Notes under the pieces: model-generated | What the model was told of the DNA's origin: nothing | Seen by the model: only the letters and a program-made list of their open reading frames with translations | Databases searched by the model: none | Assembly: GCF_017426725.1 (NCBI RefSeq) | Contig: NZ_JAERMS010000006.1 | Location: 62,868-126,867, forward strand | Length of the DNA stretch: 64,000 bases | From: Prevotella illustrans | GTDB lineage: Bacteria; Bacteroidota; Bacteroidia; Bacteroidales; Bacteroidaceae | Direction: 5' to 3' | Shown here: piece by piece, positions 63,999 through 64,000 of the stretch | Layout of the letters: each line of letters opens with the position of its first letter | Position numbering within the stretch: position 1 is the stretch's first letter | Position numbers and translations under genes: made by a program

Positions 63999-64000
63999 AA

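Noticed and set aside
63846..64000. Insertion-sequence end at the right edge
   Set aside because: The visible ORF tail has no transposase motif and no inverted repeat pair can be seen within the window.

Overview
The window looks like a chromosomal segment of a Bacteroidales bacterium, most likely Prevotella-like. The evidence is two SusC/SusD pairs, two giant hybrid two-component sensors, an UpxY/NusG-like antiterminator ahead of a surface-polysaccharide locus, many lipoprotein signal peptides, and repeated TAnnTTTG promoter boxes with few Shine-Dalgarno sites. The genus is inference. I saw no rRNA, tRNA, CRISPR array or recognisable insertion sequence.

Positions 1-17900 hold an esterase-rich polysaccharide utilization locus. 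On the minus strand, two alternating GH3 glycosidase / CE1-like esterase pairs (the first GH3 is cut by the window edge) lie downstream of a canonical hybrid two-component sensor (5876-9856). Divergent from the sensor is a plus-strand operon: type-B carboxylesterase, SusC, SusD, second type-B carboxylesterase. A GH33 sialidase (17919-19199) converges on it.

Positions 19200-36000 hold a surface-polysaccharide (capsule or O-antigen) locus. It has a strong promoter, a possible unlisted small ORF, upxY, a flippase, a polymerase-like protein, two families of glycosyltransferases, an acyltransferase, a nucleotidyltransferase, then gmd and fcl for GDP-L-fucose, and a convergent rfbC. The middle part (about 20.1-31.8 kb) is visibly AT-rich, which suggests horizontal acquisition. 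Between gmd and fcl sits a small GxxExxY nuclease-like gene, bordered by one short and two long copies of a palindromic repeat.

Positions 36100-41642 carry an FAD/Fe-S oxidoreductase translationally coupled to mutS2, ending in a terminator that overlaps the mutS2 stop codon.

Positions 41669-54492 hold a second utilization locus: a five-gene minus-strand operon (GH130 phosphorylase, MFS permease, an unrecognised 573-residue secreted protein, SusC, SusD) divergent from a second hybrid sensor. The kinase part of that sensor has lost its phosphoacceptor histidine and most ATP-binding signatures, while its receiver and AraC domains look largely intact. This locus is the best candidate for something undescribed.

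Positions 54512-63795 are housekeeping genes on the minus strand: mfd, a polyprenol-phosphate mannose synthase-like glycosyltransferase, a PlsC acyltransferase, a metallophosphoesterase, dihydroorotase, a DUF4369 lipoprotein, a small membrane protein and a DivIC/FtsB-like protein. The last 200 bases hold only an unidentified ORF tail.
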